The notes below the pieces were generated by a model. That model saw only the letters and a program-made list of their open reading frames with translations, searched no databases and had not been told where the DNA came from. 64,000 bases of DNA from Enterobacter cloacae subsp. cloacae ATCC 13047. GTDB lineage: Bacteria > Pseudomonadota > Gammaproteobacteria > Enterobacterales > Enterobacteriaceae. The stretch is taken from positions 2,046,001 to 2,110,000 of the forward strand of contig NC_014121.1 of assembly GCF_000025565.1 (NCBI RefSeq), read 5' to 3'. Positions within the stretch are counted from its first letter, which is position 1, and the number at the start of each line of letters is the position of its first letter. Both the position numbers and the translations under genes were made by a program. Positions 36,674-44,629 of the stretch are shown piece by piece.

Positions 36674-37683
36674 TGGGCGTCGATATCTCGGTTATCTGGT
36701 TTGCCATCATCGTCTTCGCCACCCTGATGTACATCATCATGGATGGCTTTGATTTGGGGATCGGTCTGCTGTTTAACTTCGTGGGCGATGCTAAAGAGCG
36801 CGACGTGATGGTGAACAGCGTGGCCCCCGTCTGGGACGGCAACGAAACCTGGCTGGTGCTGGGCGGCGCAGGGCTGTTTGGCGCCTTTCCGCTGGCCTAT
36901 GCGGTGATCATCGATGCGCTCACCATTCCGCTTACCGCCATGCTGATCGGTCTTATCTTTCGCGGTGTCGCCTTTGAGTTCCGCTTCAAAGCGACGCCCT
37001 CTCACCGCCAGTTCTGGGACTATGCCTTTGCGGGAGGCTCGCTACTCGCCACCTTCAGCCAGGGCGTGGTGGTCGGCGCGGTGATCAACGGTTTTGAAGT
37101 AGAAGGCCGACGCTACGTGGGGTCTGCCCTCGACTGGCTGACCCCCTTCAACCTGTTCTGCGGTATCGGGCTAGTGGTGGCCTATACGCTGCTGGGCACC
37201 ACGTGGCTTATCATGAAAAGCGAAGGTGCACTGCAAAACCGCATGCGCGAGTTGACCCGCCACGTGCTGCTGGCGCTGATTGTCGTCATCGCGGTGGTGA
37301 GCATCTGGACGCCACTCGGCTGGCAGTACGTGGCCGAGCGCTGGTTTACCCTGCCTAACTTCTTCTGGTTCCTGCCGGTGCCTCTGCTGGTAGGCGTATT
37401 TAGCCTGTGGATCTGGCGCTTGACCCGCAACCCGGCCAGCCACGCGCGTCCGTTCCTGTTGACGCTTGGGCTTATCTTCCTCGGTTTTAGCGGACTGGGC
37501 ATCAGCCTGTGGCCGAACATTATTCCGCCGGGCATTAGCCTGTGGGATGCCGCGGCCCCGCCCGCCAGCCAGCTCTTTATGCTGGTGGGGACGTTACTGA
37601 TTATTCCGGTGATCCTGGTGTACACCGCCTGGAGTTACTACGTCTTTCGGGGAAAAGTTTCTGATACAGAAGGTTACCACTGA
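36673..37683 (+). CDS. cioB: Cytochrome bd-type oxidase subunit II (CioB)
   Basis: Subunit II of the bd-type oxidase, 336 residues with about eight to nine helices. The family motifs DGFDLGIGLLFNF and WDGNETWLVLGGAGLFGAFP are present. It packs against CioA. No small CydX-like subunit was found after it; the GH13 gene begins 9 bp downstream. Confidence 0.9.
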   Translation: MGVDISVIWFAIIVFATLMYIIMDGFDLGIGLLFNFVGDAKERDVMVNSVAPVWDGNETWLVLGGAGLFGAFPLAYAVIIDALTIPLTAMLIGLIFRGVAFEFRFKATPSHRQFWDYAFAGGSLLATFSQGVVVGAVINGFEVEGRRYVGSALDWLTPFNLFCGIGLVVAYTLLGTTWLIMKSEGALQNRMRELTRHVLLALIVVIAVVSIWTPLGWQYVAERWFTLPNFFWFLPVPLLVGVFSLWIWRLTRNPASHARPFLLTLGLIFLGFSGLGISLWPNIIPPGISLWDAAAPPASQLFMLVGTLLIIPVILVYTAWSYYVFRGKVSDTEGYH

Positions 37684-37691
37684 GGTGCAGG

Positions 37692-39317
37692 ATGGCAGGA
37701 TGGCATACACGGGCCATTATTTATCAAATTGATACGGCACTGTTTTACGATTTAAACGGCGATGGCTGCGGAGACATCGCCGGAATAACGGCCAAATTGC
37801 GTTATATACGCCGCATGGGGGCGACAGTAATCTGGATCACTCCGTTTTACCTTACCCCTTTTCTGGACGAAGGGTATGACGTCAGCGACCACCTGCAGGT
37901 CGATCCCCGGTTCGGCAAACTGGCGGATATTATCGCTTTTATTGAGCAGGCACGTGAGCTGGGGATGCAGGTCATTATCGAGCTGTTGATCCAGCATACG
38001 TCGGACGCCCACCCCTGGTTTCAGGAGGCCCGGCGCAACCCGAAATCCCCCTTTCGCGACTATTACCTGTGGTCAGATAATGACGATGACGATACGCCCC
38101 CGATGTTCCCCGGCGTGGAAAAGAGCATCTGGACATGGGATGACGAGGCGGGTCAATACTACCGGCATATGTTTTATCGCCACGAGCCTGATCTCAACCT
38201 CACCTCACCAGCGGTAATTAAAGAGATAGAGAACATTATCCTCTTCTGGCTTAAGCTCGGCGTATCGGGATTCCGTCTGGACGCCGCGTCGCATCTCACC
38301 ACCCAGGCCGGAGGCGGTGACGAGAAAAAGGGGCTGTGGATCCTGGAGCACTTGCGCCGCCTGATTACCCAACATAACCCGCAGGCGATCCTGCTCGGTG
38401 AAGTTGACGTAGAAGTGGAAGCCTACAAGGACTATTTCGGCAATAACGACCGCCTGCATCTGGTGCTTAACTTCTGGCTTAATAAATATTTCTACGTGAG
38501 CCTGGCCAGGAAAAGCGCCCGCCCGCTGCGCAATGCGGTGAAGAAAATGATCGTCCCGCCAGACTCCTGCTGCTTTGCCAACTGGTTGCGTAACCACGAC
38601 GAGCTGGATCTGGAGGGGATCGGTAAAAAGGACAAACAGTTCGTCCTCGACACGTTCGCCCCGGATGAAGAGATGAACGTGTACCAGCGTGGGATCCGCC
38701 GTCGCCTGGCGCCGATGCTGAACGGCGACCAGAAGCGGCTGGCGCTCTGCCACGCCGTGCTGTTCTCCCTGCCCGGGGTGCCCGTTATGCGCTACGGGGA
38801 TGAAATCGGCATGGGAGATGATCTGGATTTAGAAGAGCGTTACGCCGTGCGTACGCCCATGCAGTGGGCGCCCTCTCAGGGCGGTGGCTTCTCTGACGCA
38901 GACCCGCAGAGCTTTATCGCGCCCATCATTGACCACGGGCCCTATCGTTATCAGAAAATTAACGTGGCGGATTCGCTGTTGCACCGCAATTCGCTGCTGC
39001 ACCGGATTATCGATATCGCCAACACGCGGTCTGAATTCCCGGAGATTGCCGTGGCGCCGTTTCATCTTATCGCCATCGATGATGATGCGGTGCTGGGGAT
39101 TTACTACGAGGCTGAAGATCGCAGCATTCTTACCTTTGTTAATTTCAGCGATAAACCGGTGACCTTCACCGCCAGAGGGATCCGCCACGCCACCTGGACT
39201 GCCTGTCTGGCAGACAAACGCTACGAGGATGCGCTGGTCTGCGGCAAAACCGTTGAGCTGAATATAGGCGGCTACGGCTATCGCTGGTTCTGGACAAACC
39301 GTAGCGCGCTGCGCTGA
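37692..39317 (+). CDS. GH13 alpha-amylase family protein (trehalose synthase-like)
   Basis: 541 residues with an (alpha/beta)8 barrel. The catalytic set is intact: nucleophile Asp197 in GFRLDAASHL, acid Glu237 in LLGEVDVEVE and Asp303 in NWLRNHDELDLE. The closest resemblance is to trehalose synthase (maltose alpha-glucosyltransferase) and related GH13 enzymes. Region I is unusual: IELLIQHTSD (about 96-105) replaces the common D-x-V-x-NH pattern. No signal peptide. The gene starts 9 bp after cioB, so it is probably co-expressed with the stress cluster, perhaps making or turning over trehalose or glycogen-derived sugar. Confidence 0.85.
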   Translation: MAGWHTRAIIYQIDTALFYDLNGDGCGDIAGITAKLRYIRRMGATVIWITPFYLTPFLDEGYDVSDHLQVDPRFGKLADIIAFIEQARELGMQVIIELLIQHTSDAHPWFQEARRNPKSPFRDYYLWSDNDDDDTPPMFPGVEKSIWTWDDEAGQYYRHMFYRHEPDLNLTSPAVIKEIENIILFWLKLGVSGFRLDAASHLTTQAGGGDEKKGLWILEHLRRLITQHNPQAILLGEVDVEVEAYKDYFGNNDRLHLVLNFWLNKYFYVSLARKSARPLRNAVKKMIVPPDSCCFANWLRNHDELDLEGIGKKDKQFVLDTFAPDEEMNVYQRGIRRRLAPMLNGDQKRLALCHAVLFSLPGVPVMRYGDEIGMGDDLDLEERYAVRTPMQWAPSQGGGFSDADPQSFIAPIIDHGPYRYQKINVADSLLHRNSLLHRIIDIANTRSEFPEIAVAPFHLIAIDDDAVLGIYYEAEDRSILTFVNFSDKPVTFTARGIRHATWTACLADKRYEDALVCGKTVELNIGGYGYRWFWTNRSALR

Positions 39318-40304
39318 CTACTTTTTGCGGCCGCGCATCAGGCGTGTGAGCACAATCCCTGCGACGGCCAGGGAGCCCAGCAGCACTTTCCCGGGCACGC
39401 CAGAGGAGACGGCGCTGGCGCGCGTTTTCGCCTCAGCGGAGAAATGGCCGTGGATTTTGTGCAGGTCGTTGACCGGCTGGTCGAGATAATCCCGCCGGTC
39501 TTCTGCGTTCAGGGTGTCGGTCATCTGCCCTTCCCAGGCCTTTTTAACCATCAGACGGTCAAGAAAGCCGGGGAAGAGGAACTGGCCGACAATCGACTGG
39601 ATGGTACTGCTGCCCACCCACAGCTCGCGCACCGGTTTTTGCGCCACCCTGAAAATGGCACTCGCGGCCACTTCCGGCTCAAACACCGGCGGAACCGGGC
39701 GCATCGCCCAGGCAAACTTATTCCGTGCCCATTCAAACTGCGGCGTATTCAGCCCCGGCATCTGGACCATGGCGAGCTGCACCCGGCTGTTCTCATGCAT
39801 CAGCTCGGTACGCACCGCATCGGTAAAGCCCCGGATCGCGGCTTTGGCGCCGCAGTAGGCGGACTGCAGAGGAATGGAGCGGTAGGCCAGCGCGGAGCCA
39901 ACCTGAATAATCACGCCCCGATCGCGCGGCACCATCAATTCCAGCGCGGCACGGGTACCGTTCACGTAGCCAAGGTAGGTGACTTCTGTAACGCGGCGAA
40001 ATTCATCCGGCGTCATGGTCCGAAACGGCGCCAGCACCGCCCCCATGGCATTATTGACCCACACATCAATCGCCCCAAGGCGATACTCAATTTCGTTGGC
40101 GGCATCCACCACCGCCTGACTGTCGGCCACATCCGCCTGCACGGCCAACGCATTGACGCCAAAACGGCGTAGCTCTTCCTGGGTCGAGTGCAGGCTTGTC
40201 TCCTCGCGCGCTATAATGCCCACATCGTAGCCCGCTTTTGCAAAATGCAGCGCCGTGGCTTTCCCCACGCCCGCCGTCCCGCCAGTAATGACCATCACAG
40301 CCAT
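39318..40304 (-). CDS. SDR-family oxidoreductase with C-terminal membrane anchor
   Basis: 328 residues. The Rossmann start has TGGTAGVGKATALHFA (glycine motif, about 7-22) and VNNAMGAVLAPF; the catalytic YCGAKAAIRGF (Tyr and Lys) follows the Ser in IIQVGSALAYRS. The C-terminus ends in a hydrophobic stretch (VLLGSLAVAGIVLTRLM) and RGRKK, suggesting a membrane tail. The substrate is unknown. It is convergent with the GH13 gene, the two stops being adjacent, and upstream of a cinA-like gene. Confidence 0.82.
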   Translation of the reverse strand: MAVMVITGGTAGVGKATALHFAKAGYDVGIIAREETSLHSTQEELRRFGVNALAVQADVADSQAVVDAANEIEYRLGAIDVWVNNAMGAVLAPFRTMTPDEFRRVTEVTYLGYVNGTRAALELMVPRDRGVIIQVGSALAYRSIPLQSAYCGAKAAIRGFTDAVRTELMHENSRVQLAMVQMPGLNTPQFEWARNKFAWAMRPVPPVFEPEVAASAIFRVAQKPVRELWVGSSTIQSIVGQFLFPGFLDRLMVKKAWEGQMTDTLNAEDRRDYLDQPVNDLHKIHGHFSAEAKTRASAVSSGVPGKVLLGSLAVAGIVLTRLMRGRKK

Positions 40305-40321
40305 AAAACCTCCGCGTTATT

Positions 40322-40828
40322 TCAGCCCGATAATTTCGTCACTAATTCAGCCAGCGAGTAATGCACCGCTTTTTCCACCACGTCCTGACAGTCGCCGGAA
40401 AAGAGCACCCTGCTCGTTTCCGTCTTTCCGCCAATATTCCAGGCGAAGCACACGGTCCCCGCCGCCGTGCCGTCTTCTCCCCCTTCCGGCCCGGCATAGC
40501 CGCTGATGGCGATACTGACATCGGCCTGGGCAATGTCGCGGATGCTGGCCGCCATCTCGGTGACGGTCTGTTCACTGACGGCGGTAAACCGCGCGAGGGT
40601 TTCCGGGCTTACGCCCAGGATCCTCTCCTTCGCGCTATCGCTGAAGACGACCAGCCCCACATCATAAAAATCGGCAGTGTTCTCTTCCGCGCAGAGCGCC
40701 ACCGAAAGCTTCCCGCCGGTGCAGGATTCTGCGGTTGTTAAGCGAAGCCCTGCATCGATTAACCTGCTCGCCAGTTTTTTGGTCAGTTCAGCCACGGTAA
40801 TGGTGTTGTCGTGGTATAGATTGCTCAT
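40322..40828 (-). CDS. CinA C-terminal/PncC-like protein
   Basis: About 168 residues of the CinA C-terminal family, which includes nicotinamide-nucleotide amidohydrolase PncC. The TTAESCTGGKLSVAL motif (Ser and Cys) and AISGYAGPEGGEDGTAAGTVC are typical. Whether it has PncC activity is unproven. The start is taken at 40828, following GAGAGG; ATGs at 40831 and 40843 are alternatives, the last overlapping the upstream DUF421 gene's TGA. It lies 18 bp upstream of the SDR gene on the same strand. Confidence 0.82.
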   Translation of the reverse strand: MSNLYHDNTITVAELTKKLASRLIDAGLRLTTAESCTGGKLSVALCAEENTADFYDVGLVVFSDSAKERILGVSPETLARFTAVSEQTVTEMAASIRDIAQADVSIAISGYAGPEGGEDGTAAGTVCFAWNIGGKTETSRVLFSGDCQDVVEKAVHYSLAELVTKLSG

Positions 40829-40839
40829 CATCAGGCCTC

Positions 40840-41286
40840 TCATTTTTTCTCAGGAATAATGGAAATATGGCCATTGCGTTCCAGAATGGCATATTTAATT
40901 TCACTTAACTTTGTAATACCATTATTCTGCCGGGCTGAAACCAGAATATCATCACATGAAACATCGACCTTTTTGAGTTTATCTGCTAAGGGCACGCCGT
41001 TCTCAACCAGAATTACCGGCGTGCCATCCAGGATATTCTCCACCGGCGAAAAATACTTTTTCATCAGTCCAAAAATAATATCCACAACCACCAGCGTGGT
41101 GATGGTTATCATTGCGCCCGTGACCGAAAAATCCTCCCCCAGCAGGGCCTGCTGGGTTGCTTCGCTGATAATTAACAGGAGAATAAGGTCAAAGCTGGTC
41201 ATCTGCAGCAACGCACGTCGTCCGGCCACTTTGAAGACCACCACCAGAAACAGGTAAATCGCCAACGCCCTAAAAACCATATCCAT
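40840..41286 (-). CDS. DUF421 (YetF-like) membrane protein
   Basis: 148 residues with three N-terminal helices (about 5-85) and a cytoplasmic C-terminal domain carrying PVILVENGVPL and DDILVSARQNNGITKLSEIKYAILERNG in successive strands, the DUF421 hallmark. The role is unknown; relatives in Bacillus affect spore membrane properties. Strong TAGGAGGCTGCC ribosome site. It lies 10 bp after the 41296 gene and overlaps the start region of the cinA-like gene, so these form one operon. Confidence 0.85.
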   Translation of the reverse strand: MDMVFRALAIYLFLVVVFKVAGRRALLQMTSFDLILLLIISEATQQALLGEDFSVTGAMITITTLVVVDIIFGLMKKYFSPVENILDGTPVILVENGVPLADKLKKVDVSCDDILVSARQNNGITKLSEIKYAILERNGHISIIPEKK

Positions 41287-41295
41287 GGCAGCCTC

Positions 41296-41799
41296 CTAAG
41301 GGTAAATAAATTGCCAGAAAGGAATATCCGGCAGGTTGTTTACACGAATGACGTTGTGCCATTTACCGCCTCTGGTCGAGGTAATGAACAGCCAGACCGA
41401 AAAATGTGGCGATTTATCAAGATGATTATAGACAAAATAGAGCGTGTTCCCGCGGCTGTACATGCTGTCTGGCTGCGGCCAGACGCTGCCCGGCTCGTAG
41501 GCGTCGCTGCTCTCGCTGGTCATGCTCACGGTGTATTTGCCCTCGCTGTTGACTGGAAAGGTCAGCTGAAGTCGCGACTCCGTTTGCCGACGCGCAAAGC
41601 GCTCATAGTTGAGGGTCAGGTTTTTTGCAGAATTGGTTTTCTCCGTGTCACTCACTATCCCACTTGAAAACAGACCGGCAATCGCTGCGATGATAATACT
41701 CAGTAACACAATAAATCCGACCTGGCGAAATGCATATTCAAACCTTAGCAAGCGATAACTCTCATTTATCCCGGGTAACTTTTCATTTTTATCATTCAT
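41296..41799 (-). CDS. Membrane-anchored protein, function unknown
   Basis: 167 residues: a charged N-terminal ~30 residues, one transmembrane helix (VGFIVLLSIIIAAIAGLF), then an external domain of about 115 residues (SRLQLTFPVNSEGKYTVSM). I do not recognise the family. The start ATG at 41799 is preferred over an in-frame GTG at 41811; neither has a strong ribosome site. It is first in the operon with the DUF421 and CinA-like genes, and it is divergent from ydeI. Confidence 0.7.
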   Translation of the reverse strand: MNDKNEKLPGINESYRLLRFEYAFRQVGFIVLLSIIIAAIAGLFSSGIVSDTEKTNSAKNLTLNYERFARRQTESRLQLTFPVNSEGKYTVSMTSESSDAYEPGSVWPQPDSMYSRGNTLYFVYNHLDKSPHFSVWLFITSTRGGKWHNVIRVNNLPDIPFWQFIYP

Positions 41800-41937
41800 G
41801 GTAGCTATCACCGTTTCGCTAATTTACCAAACGTTCTGTTTTGTATGGCGAATGTTTTTAAGACTTATCACATTTGCCACATAAAGGAATAGCAACAATA
41901 CTTAATAAGTCAAGACACCTTAAATGAAGGATATCAG

Positions 41938-42327
41938 ATGAAATTATCACTTATTTCCGCTTTTTTAATATTTATGGTGCCAACCGCATGGGCTGATAAT
42001 AACGGCGGGTTACAAAAGGGTGAAGCGCCGCCTCCTCCGCATGCGCTGGATAGCGGTTATCGCGGCACGGATGATGCCCGTATTATGACCATCGACCAGG
42101 CGAAACAAATGCATGATGGCGCGACCATTTCACTGCGCGGCAACCTTATTGACGGTAGCGGCGATAAGTATGTATTTCAGGATAAATCCGGAAAAATCGA
42201 CGTTATTATCCCAAAAGCAGTTTTTGACGGCAGAACAGTCAAACCAGACCAGATGATCAGCATTAACGGTTCGCTTGATAAAAAGTCATCGCCTTCCGTG
42301 GTGCGTGTCGATCATCTGCAGAAATAA
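41938..42327 (+). CDS. ydeI: YgiW/YdeI OB-fold stress protein YdeI
   Basis: Periplasmic OB-fold protein of 129 residues. The signal peptide ends near PTAWA (about residue 19), followed by [20 protein letters not shown] and the OB fold ([22 protein letters not shown]). It matches E. coli YdeI, linked to peroxide and antimicrobial-peptide tolerance. Preceded by GAAGGATATCAG. Monocistronic, with 62 bp before the next gene. Confidence 0.9.
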   Translation: MKLSLISAFLIFMVPTAWADNNGGLQKGEAPPPPHALDSGYRGTDDARIMTIDQAKQMHDGATISLRGNLIDGSGDKYVFQDKSGKIDVIIPKAVFDGRTVKPDQMISINGSLDKKSSPSVVRVDHLQK

Positions 42328-42389
42328 CTCAGCGAAGCGTTAACGCTGTATTTTCATCCTAACTCACCTATTGGCTTAAGGAGTCAGCT

Positions 42390-43274
42390 ATGAGTGATAC
42401 TCAACAACGTACGAACGCTTATCCGCAACCCCCTTTCCCGGAACAGCCGCAGACGCCACCAGGACTGGCTTCTGAGATGCAACCTGTTCCCGATCACGGG
42501 GAAACGAGCTATAAAGGCCACGGCCGTCTGGCGGGCAAAAAAGCGCTGATTACCGGCGGTGACTCCGGTATCGGCCGCGCGGTGGCCATTGCCTACGCCC
42601 GTGAAGGCGCCGATGTCGCCATTAATTATCTGCCTGAAGAAGAGAAAGACGCCGCAGAGGTCATCGACCTGATCAAGGCCGAAGGACGCAACGCCGTCGC
42701 GCTGCCGGGGGATGTCCGGGATGAAACCTTCTGCCAGAACCTGGTGGAAGAAGCGGTGGCTAAACTTGGCGGGCTGGACATTCTGGTGAATAACGCCGGT
42801 CGCCAGCAGTATCGGGAATCGCTGGAAGAACTCACTACTGAAGATTTCGATGCCACGTTTAAAACCAACGTTTATGCCCCGTTCTGGATCACCAAAGCGG
42901 CGCTTCGCCATCTGAAAGCCCCTGCGGCAATTATTAACACCTCCTCGGTGCAGGCGGTAAAACCCAGCCCTGTCCTGCTGGACTATGCCCAGACCAAAGC
43001 CTGTCTGGCGGTGTTTACCAAATCCCTTGCCAAACAACTGGGGCCGAAGGGCATTCGCGTTAATGCCGTGGCTCCCGGGCCTTACTGGACGGTGCTGCAA
43101 TCCAGCGGCGGCCAGCCGATGGAAAAAGTGAAGCAGTTTGGGGGTGACACACCGTTGGGCCGTCCGGGCCAGCCGGTGGAGATTGCACCTTTATACGTCA
43201 CGCTGGCGTCAGATGAGTGTTCCTTTACGACCGGCCAGGTATGGTGTTCCGACGGCGGTGATGGCGTGATTTAA
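42390..43274 (+). CDS. SDR-family oxidoreductase (YghA/general-stress type)
   Basis: 294 residues, of the same length and layout as E. coli YghA and Bacillus general-stress SDRs: an N-terminal proline-rich lead (PQPPFPEQPQTPPG), glycine motif ITGGDSGIGRAVAIAYAREG, NNAG at ILVNNAGRQQ and catalytic YAQTKACLAVFTKSLAKQ. Probably NADPH-dependent, substrate unknown. Ribosome site AAGGAGTCAGCT. It belongs to the run of stress-type genes here, following ydeI. Confidence 0.85.
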   Translation: MSDTQQRTNAYPQPPFPEQPQTPPGLASEMQPVPDHGETSYKGHGRLAGKKALITGGDSGIGRAVAIAYAREGADVAINYLPEEEKDAAEVIDLIKAEGRNAVALPGDVRDETFCQNLVEEAVAKLGGLDILVNNAGRQQYRESLEELTTEDFDATFKTNVYAPFWITKAALRHLKAPAAIINTSSVQAVKPSPVLLDYAQTKACLAVFTKSLAKQLGPKGIRVNAVAPGPYWTVLQSSGGQPMEKVKQFGGDTPLGRPGQPVEIAPLYVTLASDECSFTTGQVWCSDGGDGVI

Positions 43275-43439
43275 CGTTTCCCTGCCCGAATGTGCAATAA
43301 ATGAACAAGGACGTTCAGCCCCCCGCCAAAAACATGTTGTAACTCAAACAGATCAAATGTTAAAAATATTTTGCTATCAAGTTATCAAAATTAAACAACT
43401 TAGCTTGTCACCCGCATCGCTCTGTTTTTAACATCGCCT

Positions 43440-44363
43440 ATGGAAAAAAATGGTCTGTTCAGTCAGCGCATACGCTTGCGCCATTTGCATACATTTGTGG
43501 CCGTCGCTCAACAGGGAACGCTGGGGCGTGCGGCTGAAACCCTTAACCTGAGCCAGCCTGCTCTCTCAAAAACGCTTAACGAGCTGGAACAACTGACCGG
43601 TGCCCGTCTGTTCGATCGCGGCCGTCTGGGCGCACAACTGACCCTGGTCGGCGAGCAGTTTCTGACCCATGCAGTAAAAGTGCTTGATGCGCTCAATACC
43701 GCCGGACAGGCGCTAAACCGTAAAGAAGAGCAGACGCACGAGATTGTCCGTGTGGGTGCCCTGCCCACGGCGGCGCTGGGCATTCTACCGCCGGTGATCG
43801 GTCAGTTTCACAAACAGCAAAAACATACGACCCTGCAGGTCGCCACCATGAATAACACCATGCTGCTTGCGGGGCTGAAATCCGGCGAGCTGGATCTGGG
43901 TATCGGACGGATGTCAGATCCTGAACTGATGGTGGGTCTGAATTATGAGCTGCTGTTCCTGGAATCCCTGAAGCTGGTGGTACGCCCCAACCATCCTCTG
44001 TTGCAGGATACGGTTACCCTAAGCCGGGTGATGGAGTGGCCGGTGGTCGTGTCACCAAAAGGTACGGTTCCACGGCAAAATGCCGAAACGTTACTGCAGA
44101 TGCAGGGCTGTACGCTGCCGACAGGCTGTATTGAAACCCTGTCCGCCTCCCTGTCACGCCAGCTTACCGTGGATTATGACTACGTCTGGTTCGTCCCCTC
44201 CGGCGCGGTCAAAGATGATTTACGCCAGGGCACGCTCACCGCACTGCCGGTGACCTCGCCCGGCGCCGGCGAACCGATTGGCATTATAACCCGCGTTGAT
44301 ACGCCGCTCTCCTCAGGTGCACAAACGCTGCTGAGCGCGATACGTAAATCGATGCCTGCCTGA
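43440..44363 (+). CDS. LysR-family regulator (PcaQ-like)
   Basis: 307 residues. The winged helix near the N-terminus (LRHLHTFVAVAQQGTLGRAAETLNLSQPALSKTL within successive helices) is followed by a LysR effector domain. The sequence resembles the PcaQ/GbpR branch that controls aromatic or sugar catabolism. It precedes the PQQ-type dehydrogenase gene on the same strand by 266 bp, so it may regulate that gene, but this is inference. Confidence 0.82.
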   Translation: MEKNGLFSQRIRLRHLHTFVAVAQQGTLGRAAETLNLSQPALSKTLNELEQLTGARLFDRGRLGAQLTLVGEQFLTHAVKVLDALNTAGQALNRKEEQTHEIVRVGALPTAALGILPPVIGQFHKQQKHTTLQVATMNNTMLLAGLKSGELDLGIGRMSDPELMVGLNYELLFLESLKLVVRPNHPLLQDTVTLSRVMEWPVVVSPKGTVPRQNAETLLQMQGCTLPTGCIETLSASLSRQLTVDYDYVWFVPSGAVKDDLRQGTLTALPVTSPGAGEPIGIITRVDTPLSSGAQTLLSAIRKSMPA

Positions 44364-44381
44364 TTCCTTTCCCCTTGCCCT

Positions 44382-44407
44382 GACCCTCTCCCCCCGGGGC
44401 GAGGGTC
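44382..44407. repeat. Intergenic palindromic repeat, second copy
   Basis: GACCCTC and GAGGGTC arms flank a C/G-rich centre (CCCCCCGGGGC). It follows CCCCTTGCCCT and lies 18 bp after the lysR-type gene. It is the same dispersed repeat type as at 24529-24561 and may double as a transcript end. Confidence 0.65.
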
Positions 44408-44629
44408 ATTCCTGCGTTCTAATCATTTAATGCGAAATCATTTATTAACAATTGCGCAAAACAATTTAACAGTTTTATCATAGCGACGAATTCACCAGAT
44501 GGTTCGTAAATGTTTTATAAACCCCGAATTCAAGCGTATTAATCATTATTCCCACTGCATTTATTACCCACCTGGTACACTTCCGGCACGTTATCGTGCT
44601 GAGCAGCGGGGGATCTTAAGGAGAAAGAG

